NCBI RefSeq assembly: GCF_040096205.1
Contig: NZ_JBBMFD010000001.1
Location: 248,001-312,000 of the forward strand
Reading direction: 5' to 3'
From: Solibaculum_A intestinale
Lineage (GTDB): Bacteria > Bacillota > Clostridia > Oscillospirales > Acutalibacteraceae
DNA: 64,000 bases
Shown here: positions 6,368-15,710 of the stretch, piece by piece
How positions within the stretch are numbered: position 1 is the first letter of the stretch
How the letters are laid out: each line of letters begins with the position of its first letter
The notes under the pieces: generated by a model
Seen by the model: only the letters and a program-made list of their open reading frames with translations
Told to the model about the DNA's origin: nothing
Database searches by the model: none
Position numbers and translations under genes: made by a program

Positions 6368-8923
6368 ATGGCGGCAGCAAAGAAAAGAAAGACAACTGGC
6401 CCGGCAAAAAAGCGTCCGGGCACGCAGAAGGGGAGGACCACCGCTTCTTCCGCAAAAACGGCCAAGGAGGCCGGGCGGAAGAAAAAGCAGATTTGGGCGG
6501 TCGTCCTGTTTGCGGTCGCCCTGTTGCTTTTGGCGGTGGTGTTGATTCCGGGTCCGGCCTTGTGGGCGTGGATTCGGGGTCTGGTGTTCGGCTTGTTTGG
6601 GTCGAGCGCGTATTTGTGGCCGGTGATTTTAGTGTATATTGCGGTCATCTGCGCGCTGGACCGGCCGGTGCATTCGGTGGGCGCGAAGGTATGGCAGGCC
6701 TTCGCGCTGGTCATTCTTGCCTGCAGCGCCATACATATCTTTACCCACGAAACGGGAATTCCCAGCTTCGGCGGGTACTTTGAGGAGCTGGGAACCCTCT
6801 ATGCAAACGGTGCGACCACCTTTGGCGGCGGAATTTTCGGCGGCCTTTTGGGAATGCCGTTTATTTCCCTGGTGGGGTATATCGGTGCGCGGATTATCGT
6901 TTGCCTGCTGCTCTTCGTTTTTCTGATGCTGGTGACGGGAACGGAGCTTTTGGCGCTGTTTCGCGCCGTCTGGAAGCCGGTGGAGAAGGTGGAGAAGAAC
7001 GCCGGGGAACGCATTAAGAACCGTGCTCAGAAAAAGGGCGGCAGACCCCGGTTTAACCTGGACGTGCCCATCGACGGCAAGGAGGATGAGCCTCTGCCCG
7101 CCCATCCGGTGATGGCCGAAGAAGAGGAACTCAAGCAGCCGTCCAAACTAAAAAAGCTTCTGGACCTGGTAAAGGACGACAAAGCGCTGACCGAGGCGGC
7201 GAAGGAACCGCAGACCGCTTCTCCGGTACAAGCGCCGCCTCCCGCCTCAGTGGATGCGGCCGGGTCGGAAGAAAGCGTAAACATCGACGATTTGATTCAA
7301 AAGGCCGTGCGCACCCAGGAGCAAAAGAGCGCGCCGGTCCCGTCTCCCGTGCCTGTGCCCGCCCAGAAGCCGGTACCCTTTTCGCCGGCGGGCGAAACGG
7401 CGGTCTTGGCGGCTTACCGGTATCCGCCCCTGTCCCTTTTTGACGAGACGGCCCCGGGCGGGGCGAGAGGCAATATGCAGGCGGAACTGCGGGCAAACGC
7501 GGACAAGCTTGTAAACGTTTTGCGCTCCTTCGGCGTGGAAACGCGGGTGGTGGGCATCAGCCCCGGGCCCGCGGTTACCCGGTATGAATTGCAGCCGTCG
7601 GCCGGGGTGAAGATCAGCAAGATCACGAACTTGGCCGACGACATTGCGCTGAACATGGCCTCCGCCGGGGTGCGCATCGAAGCGCCTATCCCCAACAAGG
7701 CGGCGGTGGGCATCGAGATTCCCAACCGCAACGTAAATGTGGTGCACATGCGCGACCTGATCGCCTCCACGGCCTTCCAGACGGCGAAAAGCCGGCTGAC
7801 GGTGGCTTTGGGGCGGGATATCGCCGGCAACGCCGCCTTTGCGGACCTGGCTAGGATGCCCCACCTGCTGATTGCCGGCGCTACCGGGTCGGGCAAATCG
7901 GTGTGCATCAATTCGATTGTGCTAAGCCTTCTCTATAAAGCATCTCCCAACGAGGTGCGCCTTCTGATGGTGGACCCGAAGGTGGTGGAGCTGGGCGTGT
8001 ATAACGGCATTCCTCACCTGGTGGCCCCGGTTGTCACCGACCCGCGTAAGGCGGCGGGAGCGCTGGGCTGGGCGGTCACGGAAATGCTCGACCGGTATAA
8101 GCTCTTTGCCCAGACCAATGTGCGCGACATCACCGCCTATAACCTGATGGCGGCGGAGCACGACGATGTGGCGCCTCTTCCGCAGATCGTCATCATCATC
8201 GACGAGCTTGCCGACCTGATGATGGTCGCGCCCAACGAGGTGGAGGATTCCATCTGCCGTCTGGCCCAGATGGCCCGCGCGGCGGGGATGCACCTGGTCA
8301 TCGCCACCCAGCGTCCGTCGGTGGACGTCATTACCGGCATCATCAAGGCGAACATTCCCAGCCGTATCGCCTTTGCAGTGTCCTCCCAGGTGGATTCGCG
8401 TACCATTCTCGACGCGGGCGGCGCGGAAAAGCTCTTGGGCCGGGGCGACATGCTCTTTAACCCGGTGGGCGCCAATAAGCCCACCCGTATCCAGGGCTGC
8501 TTTGTCAGCGACCGGGAGGTGGAACGGGTGGTGGAATACGTCAAGGCGGATCAGCAAAACGAATACGACCAAAAGGTCATCGAGGAAATCGACCGGCAGG
8601 CCGCCAAGGAGAAAAACAGCGGCGGCGGCGGGAATGACTTTGACGATGGGGACGCGGATTCCGCCCTCATCCGCCAGGCCATCGAGTGCGTGGTGGAGGC
8701 GGGCATGGCGTCCACCTCGCTCCTTCAGCGCCGGCTGCGCCTTGGGTATGCGAGAGCCGGGCGGATCATCGACGAACTGGAAGCCCGCGGGGTAGTGGGC
8801 CCTCACGAAGGAAGCAAGCCTCGCCAGGTGCTGCTCACCCGGCAGCAGTGGCTGGAAATGAATATGAATGAGCCGGACGGAACGCCGGATCTGCCAAAGC
8901 CGCCAGCGTCCGGGCAGGAATAG
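6368..8923 (+). CDS. spoIIIE: DNA translocase FtsK/SpoIIIE
   Basis: An 851-residue septal DNA pump that moves chromosomal DNA into the forespore or clears it from the division septum. An Ala/Lys-rich N-terminus is followed by about four membrane helices (roughly residues 40-200), then a long Pro/Ala-rich acidic linker. The RecA-like motor follows, with Walker A GATGSGKS (about residue 505) and Walker B IIIDELADLM. A C-terminal winged-helix gamma domain (ASTSLLQRRLRLGYARAGR) reads orienting DNA sequences. The start is the ATG at 6368, with GAGGTGG 6 bases upstream. Its place after tepA and ylzJ argues for SpoIIIE rather than a separate FtsK. Confidence 0.95.
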   Translation: MAAAKKRKTTGPAKKRPGTQKGRTTASSAKTAKEAGRKKKQIWAVVLFAVALLLLAVVLIPGPALWAWIRGLVFGLFGSSAYLWPVILVYIAVICALDRPVHSVGAKVWQAFALVILACSAIHIFTHETGIPSFGGYFEELGTLYANGATTFGGGIFGGLLGMPFISLVGYIGARIIVCLLLFVFLMLVTGTELLALFRAVWKPVEKVEKNAGERIKNRAQKKGGRPRFNLDVPIDGKEDEPLPAHPVMAEEEELKQPSKLKKLLDLVKDDKALTEAAKEPQTASPVQAPPPASVDAAGSEESVNIDDLIQKAVRTQEQKSAPVPSPVPVPAQKPVPFSPAGETAVLAAYRYPPLSLFDETAPGGARGNMQAELRANADKLVNVLRSFGVETRVVGISPGPAVTRYELQPSAGVKISKITNLADDIALNMASAGVRIEAPIPNKAAVGIEIPNRNVNVVHMRDLIASTAFQTAKSRLTVALGRDIAGNAAFADLARMPHLLIAGATGSGKSVCINSIVLSLLYKASPNEVRLLMVDPKVVELGVYNGIPHLVAPVVTDPRKAAGALGWAVTEMLDRYKLFAQTNVRDITAYNLMAAEHDDVAPLPQIVIIIDELADLMMVAPNEVEDSICRLAQMARAAGMHLVIATQRPSVDVITGIIKANIPSRIAFAVSSQVDSRTILDAGGAEKLLGRGDMLFNPVGANKPTRIQGCFVSDREVERVVEYVKADQQNEYDQKVIEEIDRQAAKEKNSGGGGNDFDDGDADSALIRQAIECVVEAGMASTSLLQRRLRLGYARAGRIIDELEARGVVGPHEGSKPRQVLLTRQQWLEMNMNEPDGTPDLPKPPASGQE

Positions 8924-8940
8924 AAGACACGGAGGATTTC

Positions 8941-10818
8941 ATGCCTTTTTTACCCATCAGCAAGCAAGAAATACAAGCCCTGGGATGGGACGAGCCGGAT
9001 TTTGTGTATGTCACCGGCGACGCCTATGTGGACCATCCCAGCTTCGGCGTGGCGATTTTGTCCCGTATGCTGGAAGCCCAGGGGTACCGAGTGGCGATTT
9101 TGTCCCAGCCGGACTGGCACACCTGTAAGGATTTTACCCGGTTCGGCCGCCCAAAGCTGGGATTTCTCGTCACTTCCGGGAACATTGATTCCATGGTGGC
9201 CCATTACACGGCCGCTAAGCGAACCAGAAGCGACGATCTTTATTCCCCGGGAGGACGGGCGGGAAAACGTCCCGACCGGGCGGTCATCGTCTATTGTCAG
9301 AAAATCCGGGAAGCCTATGGAGATGTCCCTATTTTGATCGGGGGGCTGGAAGCGTCTCTGCGCCGTTTCGCCCATTACGACTATTGGGACGACCGGGTCC
9401 GCCCGTCCATTTTGCTCGACTGCGGGGCGGACCTTCTCATGTACGGCATGGGGGAACGCTCCATGACCGAGATCGCCCGGCGGCTAAAGGCCGGGGAACC
9501 GGTTGCCTCCATCACCGACGTGCGCGGCACCTGCTTTGCGGTTCCCACTTCCCAGTACATACCGCGCCCCGCGAAAGAATGCCCTTCCTTTGAACTGGTG
9601 GCTACCAATAAGCGAGAATACGCCGTGGCCGCCCGCATCCAGCAGGATGAGCAGGATGCGGTGCGGGGGAAAACCATCATTCAAAAGCACGGAAAGGTAA
9701 TTTTGGTGCAAAACCCGCCGTCGCCGCCTCTTGCGCAGGCGGAGCTGGACCGGGTTTACGAGCTGCCCTATGAACGGGCCTATCATCCCATATACGAGTC
9801 CCAGGGCGGCGTACCGGCTATAAAAGAGGTGGAGTTTTCCATCACTCACAACCGGGGCTGCTTTGGCGCGTGCAACTTTTGCTCCCTTGCCTTCCACCAA
9901 GGCAGGCAGATCACCTGCCGCAGCGAGGAATCGGTGCTGCTAGAGGCAAAAAAGCTGACAAAATCCCCCAGGTTTAAGGGGTATATCCATGACGTGGGCG
10001 GACCGACCGCCAATTTCCGCCTGCCCTCCTGCAAAAAGCAGAAGGAGCTGGGGCTTTGCAAAGGGAAAAAATGTTTGGCGCCCACGCCGTGCAAGCAGCT
10101 TCAGGTGGACCACAGCGAATACCTGCAGCTGCTTCGCAAGCTGCGGGCCTTGCCGGGGGTCAAACGGGTCTTCATCCGTTCGGGCATCCGGTATGATTAT
10201 CTCATCGAAGATCCGGACGAGCGCTTTTTTAAAGAGCTGGTGACCTACCACGTGTCCGGGCAGCTGAAGGTGGCGCCAGAGCATTGCGCGGCAAACGTGC
10301 TCGACCAGATGGGCAAGCCACACATCGAACAGTACCGGCGGTTTTCCAAGCGGTTTTACGAGCTGACAAAGAGCGTCGGGAAGGAGCAGTACCTAGTTCC
10401 CTACCTGATGTCTTCCCACCCGGGGAGTACCCTCAAGGATGCGGTGGAGTTGGCGGTGTTTCTCAAAAAAGAGGGCGTGCGCCCCGAGCAGGTGCAGGAC
10501 TTTTATCCAACCCCCGGCACCATTTCCACCGCCATGTTTTACACCGGGCTCGACCCCTATACCATGAAGGACGTATACGTTCCCCGTTCGCCTAGGGAAA
10601 AGGCCATGCAACGGGCACTGCTGCAGTCCTTTAAGCCGGAGAACCGGGCGCTGGTACTCGAAGCGCTGAAGAAAGCAGGCCGGAGCGACCTGATCGGGTT
10701 TGGCCCCGGATGCCTCATCCGTCCGGATCAAACGGTGACTGCGGGCAAAAAGACCGAAAAAACAGGAGGAAAAAGAGGCTATGGCGCCAGAAAACCACAG
10801 AAAAAGCGCAAGAGGTAA
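8941..10818 (+). CDS. ygiQ: YgiQ-family radical SAM protein (UPF0313)
   Basis: A 625-residue YgiQ-type radical SAM protein. The N-terminal part carries the family's B12-binding-like region (VYVTGDAYVDHPSFGVAIL), and the radical SAM [4Fe-4S] motif is CFGACNFC near residue 306. A second Cys-rich patch (SCKKQKELGLCKGKKCLAPTPC) and the C-terminal DFYPTPGTISTAMFYTG stretch are also typical of the family. The substrate is unknown. A CGGAGG site precedes the ATG. The 3' end overlaps the next gene by 38 bases in another frame, so the two are probably translated from one transcript. Confidence 0.9.
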   Translation: MPFLPISKQEIQALGWDEPDFVYVTGDAYVDHPSFGVAILSRMLEAQGYRVAILSQPDWHTCKDFTRFGRPKLGFLVTSGNIDSMVAHYTAAKRTRSDDLYSPGGRAGKRPDRAVIVYCQKIREAYGDVPILIGGLEASLRRFAHYDYWDDRVRPSILLDCGADLLMYGMGERSMTEIARRLKAGEPVASITDVRGTCFAVPTSQYIPRPAKECPSFELVATNKREYAVAARIQQDEQDAVRGKTIIQKHGKVILVQNPPSPPLAQAELDRVYELPYERAYHPIYESQGGVPAIKEVEFSITHNRGCFGACNFCSLAFHQGRQITCRSEESVLLEAKKLTKSPRFKGYIHDVGGPTANFRLPSCKKQKELGLCKGKKCLAPTPCKQLQVDHSEYLQLLRKLRALPGVKRVFIRSGIRYDYLIEDPDERFFKELVTYHVSGQLKVAPEHCAANVLDQMGKPHIEQYRRFSKRFYELTKSVGKEQYLVPYLMSSHPGSTLKDAVELAVFLKKEGVRPEQVQDFYPTPGTISTAMFYTGLDPYTMKDVYVPRSPREKAMQRALLQSFKPENRALVLEALKKAGRSDLIGFGPGCLIRPDQTVTAGKKTEKTGGKRGYGARKPQKKRKR

Positions 10819-11686
10819 ATGGTACCTGTCCGCCGGGGCAATCCTGGTGGTTTTGGTGCTGGCCATCAGCTTTGGCGGCAAGCTGGGGCTGAGCGTCCCC
10901 AGCTGGAACGAGGTGTTCGGCGCGTTCGGCCTGGGACCAGAACCTCAGACCACTGTTACCGATGGAGAGCTTCTGGTTCACTATATCGACGTCGGGCAGG
11001 GAGACTCTATTCTCATTCAGTGCAATGGGAAAAATATGCTCATCGACGCGGGGACTTCCCAAGCGGCCGGAAAGGTGGTAGACTATCTGCAAAGCCAAGG
11101 GGTTGAGACCCTCGACTATGTAATTGCCACCCATCCCCACGCCGACCACATCGGCGGCATGGCGGACGTGATCGAAACCTTTGGTGTCGGTACCTTCCTG
11201 ATGCCGCAGCTTCCAGACAGCCAGGTTCCCACCACGAAAACCTACGAACGGATGCTCGACGCGCTGGAGGCCAAAGGGATCAAAGCCACGGCCGCGAAGA
11301 CGGGAGGAAAATATCGGTTGGGTGAGGCGGTGCTGGAAATCCTGTCCCCGGATAAGGACAGCAGCTTTGACGACCTGAATAACTGGTCGGTGGTAGCGGC
11401 GCTCGATTATGGAAGCACTTCCTTTTTGTTCACTGGGGACGCGGAAGAGCCGGTGGAAGAAGCTTTGCTGCAAAAGGGGTTCCAGCTCAAGGCGGATGTT
11501 CTCAAGTTTGGCCATCATGGGAGCCGGACCTCTTCCACCGAGGCGTTTCTGGAAAAGGTCAATCCCCATGCCGAAACCTTGGAAAAAGCTCAGGCGCGTG
11601 GGATGAAGGTATACCGCACCGACCTGGAGGGAACCATCGTCGTCAAAAGTGACGGAAGCGGCTATTCGGTGAAAACGGAGAAATAA
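10781..11686 (+). CDS. ComEC-like secreted MBL-fold hydrolase lacking the terminal GHP motif
   Basis: A 301-residue protein with one N-terminal membrane helix or signal anchor (about 14-36), then an MBL domain of the ComEC/Rec2 C-terminal type: YIDVGQGDSILI, THPHADHIGG (about residue 117), FTGDAEEPVEE and LKFGHHGSRTSS. In this family a stretch ending in a GHP motif normally lies between VNP and HAETL. Here VNP runs directly into HAETLEK, so about 16 residues, including the conserved His, are missing while the frame stays open. AGGAGGA precedes the ATG, which lies inside the end of ygiQ. A DUF3006 gene follows 12 bases later, as is common for such hydrolases. Enzyme activity is uncertain. Confidence 0.85.
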   Translation: MAPENHRKSARGKWYLSAGAILVVLVLAISFGGKLGLSVPSWNEVFGAFGLGPEPQTTVTDGELLVHYIDVGQGDSILIQCNGKNMLIDAGTSQAAGKVVDYLQSQGVETLDYVIATHPHADHIGGMADVIETFGVGTFLMPQLPDSQVPTTKTYERMLDALEAKGIKATAAKTGGKYRLGEAVLEILSPDKDSSFDDLNNWSVVAALDYGSTSFLFTGDAEEPVEEALLQKGFQLKADVLKFGHHGSRTSSTEAFLEKVNPHAETLEKAQARGMKVYRTDLEGTIVVKSDGSGYSVKTEK

Positions 11687-11698
11687 GGAGGCGTTGCT

Positions 11699-11908
11699 AT
11701 GATTGTGGATCGGTTGGAAGAAGGCTTTGCCGTCTGTGAAAAAGAGGACGGCAGCTTTGTCAATATCCCCTTGGAACAGATTGCCGGGGCCGTCCGGGAA
11801 GGGGACCTTCTCGTTTCTTTCGAACAGGGCGGATACCGAGTGGACGAAGCGGCTACCAAAGCCCGCAGGGAAAAAATGAGCAAACGCCAGCGTTCCATCT
11901 TTGAATAA
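11699..11908 (+). CDS. DUF3006 domain protein
   Basis: A 69-residue protein matching the short DUF3006 family in length and layout: VDRLEEGFAVCE at the start, a middle EGDLL, then YRVDEAATKARREKM. DUF3006 genes usually sit immediately after a ComEC-like MBL hydrolase, as here, suggesting a shared but unknown role. An AGGAGG site precedes the ATG. Confidence 0.8.
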   Translation: MIVDRLEEGFAVCEKEDGSFVNIPLEQIAGAVREGDLLVSFEQGGYRVDEAATKARREKMSKRQRSIFE

Positions 11909-11928
11909 AGCAGGACAAGAGGTGCGGT

Positions 11929-12507
11929 ATGCGCATATTATCGTTTTGTTATAAAAAGAGAAACCAACGGGGATTTACCTTGGTAGAGCTGGTCATCGTC
12001 ATTGCGGTGCTCGCAATTTTGGCGGCCATTGCGATTCCGGTGGTTTCCGCCATCCTCTCCAACGCCAGGCACGCCGCCCTTCTCACCGATGCCAGAAGTA
12101 TTTACGAGCAGGTGGCCATCGATATTGAACGCAACAACAAAGAGGAAAGCGCTTTGTGCTATTACCTGGCCCGGCCCAGCGCCAACTTTAGTAAGGCGCT
12201 CATCGACGGAACCGGACGGATGGCCTGTCGGATTAACTACTACCACGGCCAGCAGCTAAAACTAGGCGACGCCAACGGCAACGGCGCGGCCCATGTCGAT
12301 CTTGCCAAACAGCAGATCAACGATTTCTTCGGCGGCGATTACAATTACGGATACCGGGTGTATGTCGCCAAAAACGATGACGGGACCTATCAGGTGGTAT
12401 GCGTAGGGGTCTATGGGCGAAAAATCGAAGAATCTAACTGGAGCGAAGCGTTCAAGCCGGACGTTTGTTTTCCGGAGGGTTCTTATGAGAAATACATACA
12501 GAAATAA
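11929..12507 (+). CDS. Type IV pilin-like protein (prepilin N-methylation signal)
   Basis: A 192-residue prepilin. After a basic leader (KKRNQR) comes the prepilin peptidase site G/FTLVELVIVIAVLAILAAIAIP, which also forms the single hydrophobic helix used for pilus assembly. Glu5 of the mature protein is present. The C-terminal globular domain has no motif I recognise; two cysteines fall in the middle and one near the end. No prepilin peptidase, ATPase or other pilus gene is nearby, so it is an orphan pilin. It is 20 bases from the DUF3006 gene and probably in its operon. Confidence 0.88.
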   Translation: MRILSFCYKKRNQRGFTLVELVIVIAVLAILAAIAIPVVSAILSNARHAALLTDARSIYEQVAIDIERNNKEESALCYYLARPSANFSKALIDGTGRMACRINYYHGQQLKLGDANGNGAAHVDLAKQQINDFFGGDYNYGYRVYVAKNDDGTYQVVCVGVYGRKIEESNWSEAFKPDVCFPEGSYEKYIQK

Positions 12508-12512
12508 AATGG

Positions 12513-12548
12513 AAAAGGCCCGCAAACAGATCTGTTTGCGGGCCTTTT
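12513..12548 (+). terminator. Terminator after the pilin gene
   Basis: A 36-base perfect palindrome: AAAAGGCCCGCAAACA, then GATC, then TGTTTGCGGGCCTTTT. It lies 5 bases past the pilin stop codon and ends in TTTT. Confidence 0.85.
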
Positions 12549-12683
12549 CGGCAATATGAAGTAAAACAGTTATGCCTCCGATTATCATGCGCGTTTGTCC
12601 GTCCGGTTTTCTTCACACGCGGCAGGCGTTTTTATAGACGCGTGCGCAGCCTTCCTTTGCGAAGGAAGCGGCCGGCAACAGAC

Positions 12684-12708
12684 AAAAGCGGGGAAACACC
12701 CCGCTTTT
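12684..12708 (-). terminator. Terminator of mntP
   Basis: AAAAGCGGGG pairs with CCCCGCTTTT across 5 bases. On the minus strand CTTTTGTCTGTT follows the stem. It lies just past the mntP stop codon at 12714. Confidence 0.8.
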
Positions 12709-12713
12709 ATTTG

Positions 12714-13283
12714 TTATCCAAGCAGCCCTTCGATCAGAATTTTCAGGCCGATCAAAATCAGGATCACGCCGCCGAATACCTCGGCTTTGCGCTGAAAGAG
12801 GGTTCCGAACTTTTTGCCGACGTAAGCCGCCGGCAGGCAGATGACAAAGGTGATCAGGCCGATGAGACCGGCCGCCTGCCAGATGTTCGTGTTTAGAAGC
12901 GCGAAGCTTACTCCCACCGCCAGCGCGTCAATGCTGGTAGCGACGGAAAGGACCAGCAGCATACGCAGCCGCAACGGTCCCCGCTGACATGCCTCCCGGT
13001 CCACCTCTTTTTCCTTGAGGGTTTCGTAGATCATTTTGCCGCCGATAAAGGCCAGAAGGATGAAAGCAACCCAGTGGTCGATACCGGCGATTTTATCGCT
13101 GAAGGTGATGCCGGCAAAGTACCCGATGACCGGCATGAGCGCCTGGAAAATGCCGAAACTCAGCGCCATTTTCAGCGCGTCGCGAAACCGCAGATAACGG
13201 GTGCACATACCGTTCGTAATGGATACGGCAAACGCGTCCATCGACAGTCCCACCGCCGTAATCAGAATGCTGAGGATGTTCAT
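12714..13283 (-). CDS. mntP: MntP-family manganese efflux pump
   Basis: A 189-residue membrane protein with about six helices and the two MntP repeats: GLSMDAFAVSITNG near the N-terminus and SVATSIDALAVGVSFAL in the second half. The paired Asp residues are expected to bind Mn2+. Length agrees with the family (about 188). I start at the ATG at 13283, which has GGAAGG upstream; the frame upstream of it is not hydrophobic and looks non-coding. I searched the 240-base leader for a yybP-ykoY Mn2+ riboswitch and did not find its conserved core. The protein exports Mn2+ to limit toxicity. Confidence 0.9.
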   Translation of the reverse strand: MNILSILITAVGLSMDAFAVSITNGMCTRYLRFRDALKMALSFGIFQALMPVIGYFAGITFSDKIAGIDHWVAFILLAFIGGKMIYETLKEKEVDREACQRGPLRLRMLLVLSVATSIDALAVGVSFALLNTNIWQAAGLIGLITFVICLPAAYVGKKFGTLFQRKAEVFGGVILILIGLKILIEGLLG

Positions 13284-13453
13284 AGGACCTTCCTTGCTCC
13301 AGCGGCCGGAATTAAAAGGATTCCCCGCCTTTCCGCCGCCACTGGAAACGAGAAAGGCCATAAAAGTCGCAAAGCAGAAACCGTGTCTTTACGCGGGTGC
13401 TTTTGGTCCCGGTTTTTTCAGCAGAAAAAAAGAATAATTCCCTTGTATCACGC

Positions 13454-13488
13454 GTAGTACGCGGCAGAAACATTCTGCCGCGTACTAC
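13454..13488 (-). terminator. 16-bp perfect hairpin between ppk1 and mntP
   Basis: GTAGTACGCGGCAGAA and TTCTGCCGCGTACTAC pair perfectly around a 3-base loop, about 37 bases past the ppk1 stop. There is no strong T-tract, but the stem is very stable; it probably ends or protects the ppk1 transcript. Confidence 0.6.
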
Positions 13489-13524
13489 GGTTCTGGAATC
13501 ATATATATGAACGGCTTCGCTCAA

Positions 13525-15597
13525 TCATTCGTCGTACGTTTCTTCTCCAGCGTACCGGCGAAGCAGGATTTCCTGTGCATTTAAGAGAGTATCCGCCGTG
13601 TCTGCCAGGGAATGGTAGGAGCCGTCCTCGTACATCACCGAGGTCTGGGCGGTGTCCGTCCAATAAAGCTTCATTTCGTCGAGAATCCGCGCGGCAATGG
13701 CCGGATCCTCCACCGGGAAGAGCAGCTCCACCCGCCGGTCCATGTTGCGGGGCATCATGTCGGCGCTGGAGAGGTAAAGCTCCGTCTGCCCGTCGCAGTC
13801 GAAATAATACACCCGGCTGTGCTCCAGGAAGCGCCCTACGATGGAGTGTACCTCAATGTTTTCGCTGACTCCTTCCAGGTCCGGGCGCAGACAGCAGATT
13901 CCCCGTACCAGCAATCGGATCTTCACCCCTGCGCAGGAGGCACGGTACAGGCGCTCGATGAGCTCGGTATCCACCAGGGAGTTCATTTTAATGAAGATTT
14001 CCGCCCGCTTGCCTTCTTTCGCGCAGTCGGCGGCTTTGTCGACCAAATTCGTCAGATAGGGGCGCAGCTGAGTGGGGGCGGAAATGAGCTTTTTCATGGC
14101 AAAGGGCACTGAATACCCCGTGAGGGTATTGAAAAAAGAGGTAGCATCCTGCCCGATCTGCTCGTCGCAGGTAAAAAGGCCATAATCGGTATAGATTTTC
14201 GCGGTCACGTCGTTGTAATTGCCGGTACCTAGGTGCACATACCGTTTGGTGGCTCCATTTTCCCTCCGCACCACCAGGGTGATTTTGCTGTGGGTTTTCA
14301 GCCCCGGCAGGCCGTAGATCACATGGCATCCCGCTTTTTCTAAAGTAAGGCCCCACTGGATGTTGTTCTCCTCGTCAAAGCGCGCTTTAACCTCCAGCAG
14401 CACCGTCACCTGCTTGCCGGCCTCCGCCGCCTTTGCCAAAGCGGAGACCACCGGGGAATGGCCGCTGACCCGGTAGAGCGTCTGCTTAATGGCCAAAACC
14501 TGGGGATCGGCCGCGGCGTATTCAAGAAGCTTGACCACCGGTTCAAAGGACTGGTAAGGATGATGAAGAAGAATGTCCCGTTCCTTTACCAGTTCAAAGG
14601 GGTCCAAATCCTCTCCGAACTGCACGCTGGTTCCCTGTACCAAAGGGTGGTAGCGCAGCGTCTCGTAGCCGGGTGTGTTGTAGAGCTCTTTCATCAGGAA
14701 GTCCAGGTTCAAGGGGCCGTTGATGAAATAGATCTCGTCCTTGCTGACTTCCAGCTCCTTTTTGAGCACGGAGAGCAGCCGGTCGTCCACGTTGTAATCG
14801 GTTTCCAGGCGGATGACTGAGCCCCATTTGCGCATGCGCAGGGAGCGTTTGATCTCCGCCAGCAGGTCTTCCGCTTCCTCCTCATCAAAGGTCAGGTCCG
14901 CGTTGCGGGTGATGCGGTAGGGGTTGCAGGCAATGATTTTGCGTCCGTCGAACAGCTGCCCGATGTGCATGGCGATGACGTCTTCCAGCAGGACGAAATC
15001 CTTTCCCTCGCCGTCGGAGCCGGAGATGTCAATGAGGCGGGGGAGCACCGAGGGCACCTGTACGGTGGCGAAGACCGGTTCGTCGTCCTTTCCTTCCAAC
15101 AGCAGGCCGATGTTGAGGCTTTTGCTTAAAATAAGAGGAAAGGGACGGGAGGAATCCACCGCCATGGGAGTGAGAACCGGGAAAATTTCCGTCTCAAAAT
15201 AACGGGAGAGCTTCTCCACCTGGCCTTCCTCCAGCTCGCTGGGATGGAGAAACCGGATGTCGTTGCGGGAAAGCTCGGGCAGGATGCTGTTTCGATAGAT
15301 GCCGTACATTTCATCCATCAGGATATGGGTGCGCCGGGAGATCAGGGAAAGCTGCTTTTTGGGAGTGAGCCCCGCCGCGTCCAGCTTTTTATAACCAGCA
15401 TGGAGCTGGTCGCGCACCGATGCGACCCGGATCATAAAGAACTCGTCCAGGTTCGTCGAGGTAATGGACAAAAATTTCATCTGCTCAAAAACGGGGTTTC
15501 CCGGGTTTAACGCCTGCATCATCACACGGCTGTTAAACTCCAGCCAGGAAAGCTCCCGGTTGATATAATAAGAGGGATTGCCAAATCGGTCGCCCAT
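13525..15597 (-). CDS. ppk1: Polyphosphate kinase 1
   Basis: A 690-residue enzyme that reversibly transfers the gamma phosphate of ATP onto polyphosphate. The N-terminal domain opens with YINRELSWLEFNSRV. The two phospholipase D-like catalytic domains carry the histidines in GLKTHSKI (autophosphorylated) and FLEHSRVYYF. ATP-loop residues such as LTPMAVDSSRPFP are present. Length matches the family. It has its own strong promoter and is followed by a hairpin, so it is probably monocistronic. Polyphosphate metabolism and Mn2+ export (mntP, next gene) may both serve stress survival, but that link is inference. Confidence 0.95.
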   Translation of the reverse strand: MGDRFGNPSYYINRELSWLEFNSRVMMQALNPGNPVFEQMKFLSITSTNLDEFFMIRVASVRDQLHAGYKKLDAAGLTPKKQLSLISRRTHILMDEMYGIYRNSILPELSRNDIRFLHPSELEEGQVEKLSRYFETEIFPVLTPMAVDSSRPFPLILSKSLNIGLLLEGKDDEPVFATVQVPSVLPRLIDISGSDGEGKDFVLLEDVIAMHIGQLFDGRKIIACNPYRITRNADLTFDEEEAEDLLAEIKRSLRMRKWGSVIRLETDYNVDDRLLSVLKKELEVSKDEIYFINGPLNLDFLMKELYNTPGYETLRYHPLVQGTSVQFGEDLDPFELVKERDILLHHPYQSFEPVVKLLEYAAADPQVLAIKQTLYRVSGHSPVVSALAKAAEAGKQVTVLLEVKARFDEENNIQWGLTLEKAGCHVIYGLPGLKTHSKITLVVRRENGATKRYVHLGTGNYNDVTAKIYTDYGLFTCDEQIGQDATSFFNTLTGYSVPFAMKKLISAPTQLRPYLTNLVDKAADCAKEGKRAEIFIKMNSLVDTELIERLYRASCAGVKIRLLVRGICCLRPDLEGVSENIEVHSIVGRFLEHSRVYYFDCDGQTELYLSSADMMPRNMDRRVELLFPVEDPAIAARILDEMKLYWTDTAQTSVMYEDGSYHSLADTADTLLNAQEILLRRYAGEETYDE

Positions 15598-15667
15598 CTT
15601 TCTTCCTTCCTTCCAATGGGTTTTTCCCCGAAAAACACCTGTGTGGGAAAACGGGAATTACCTTCTT

Positions 15668-15696
15668 ATTATAGGAGAAAACCCGCATAAATTCAA
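15668..15696 (-). promoter_or_regulatory. Sigma-A promoter of ppk1
   Basis: On the minus strand, TTGAAT (15691-15696) and TATAAT (15668-15673) are 17 bases apart, about 70 bases upstream of the ppk1 start. Confidence 0.8.
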
Positions 15697-15710
15697 CTGA
15701 ATCTGCCGTC

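Noticed and set aside
13284..13524. Possible yybP-ykoY manganese riboswitch ahead of mntP
   Set aside because: The long leader invited it, but I could not find the conserved GGGGAGUAG-like core or the paired loops; only a plain hairpin (13454-13488) is present.
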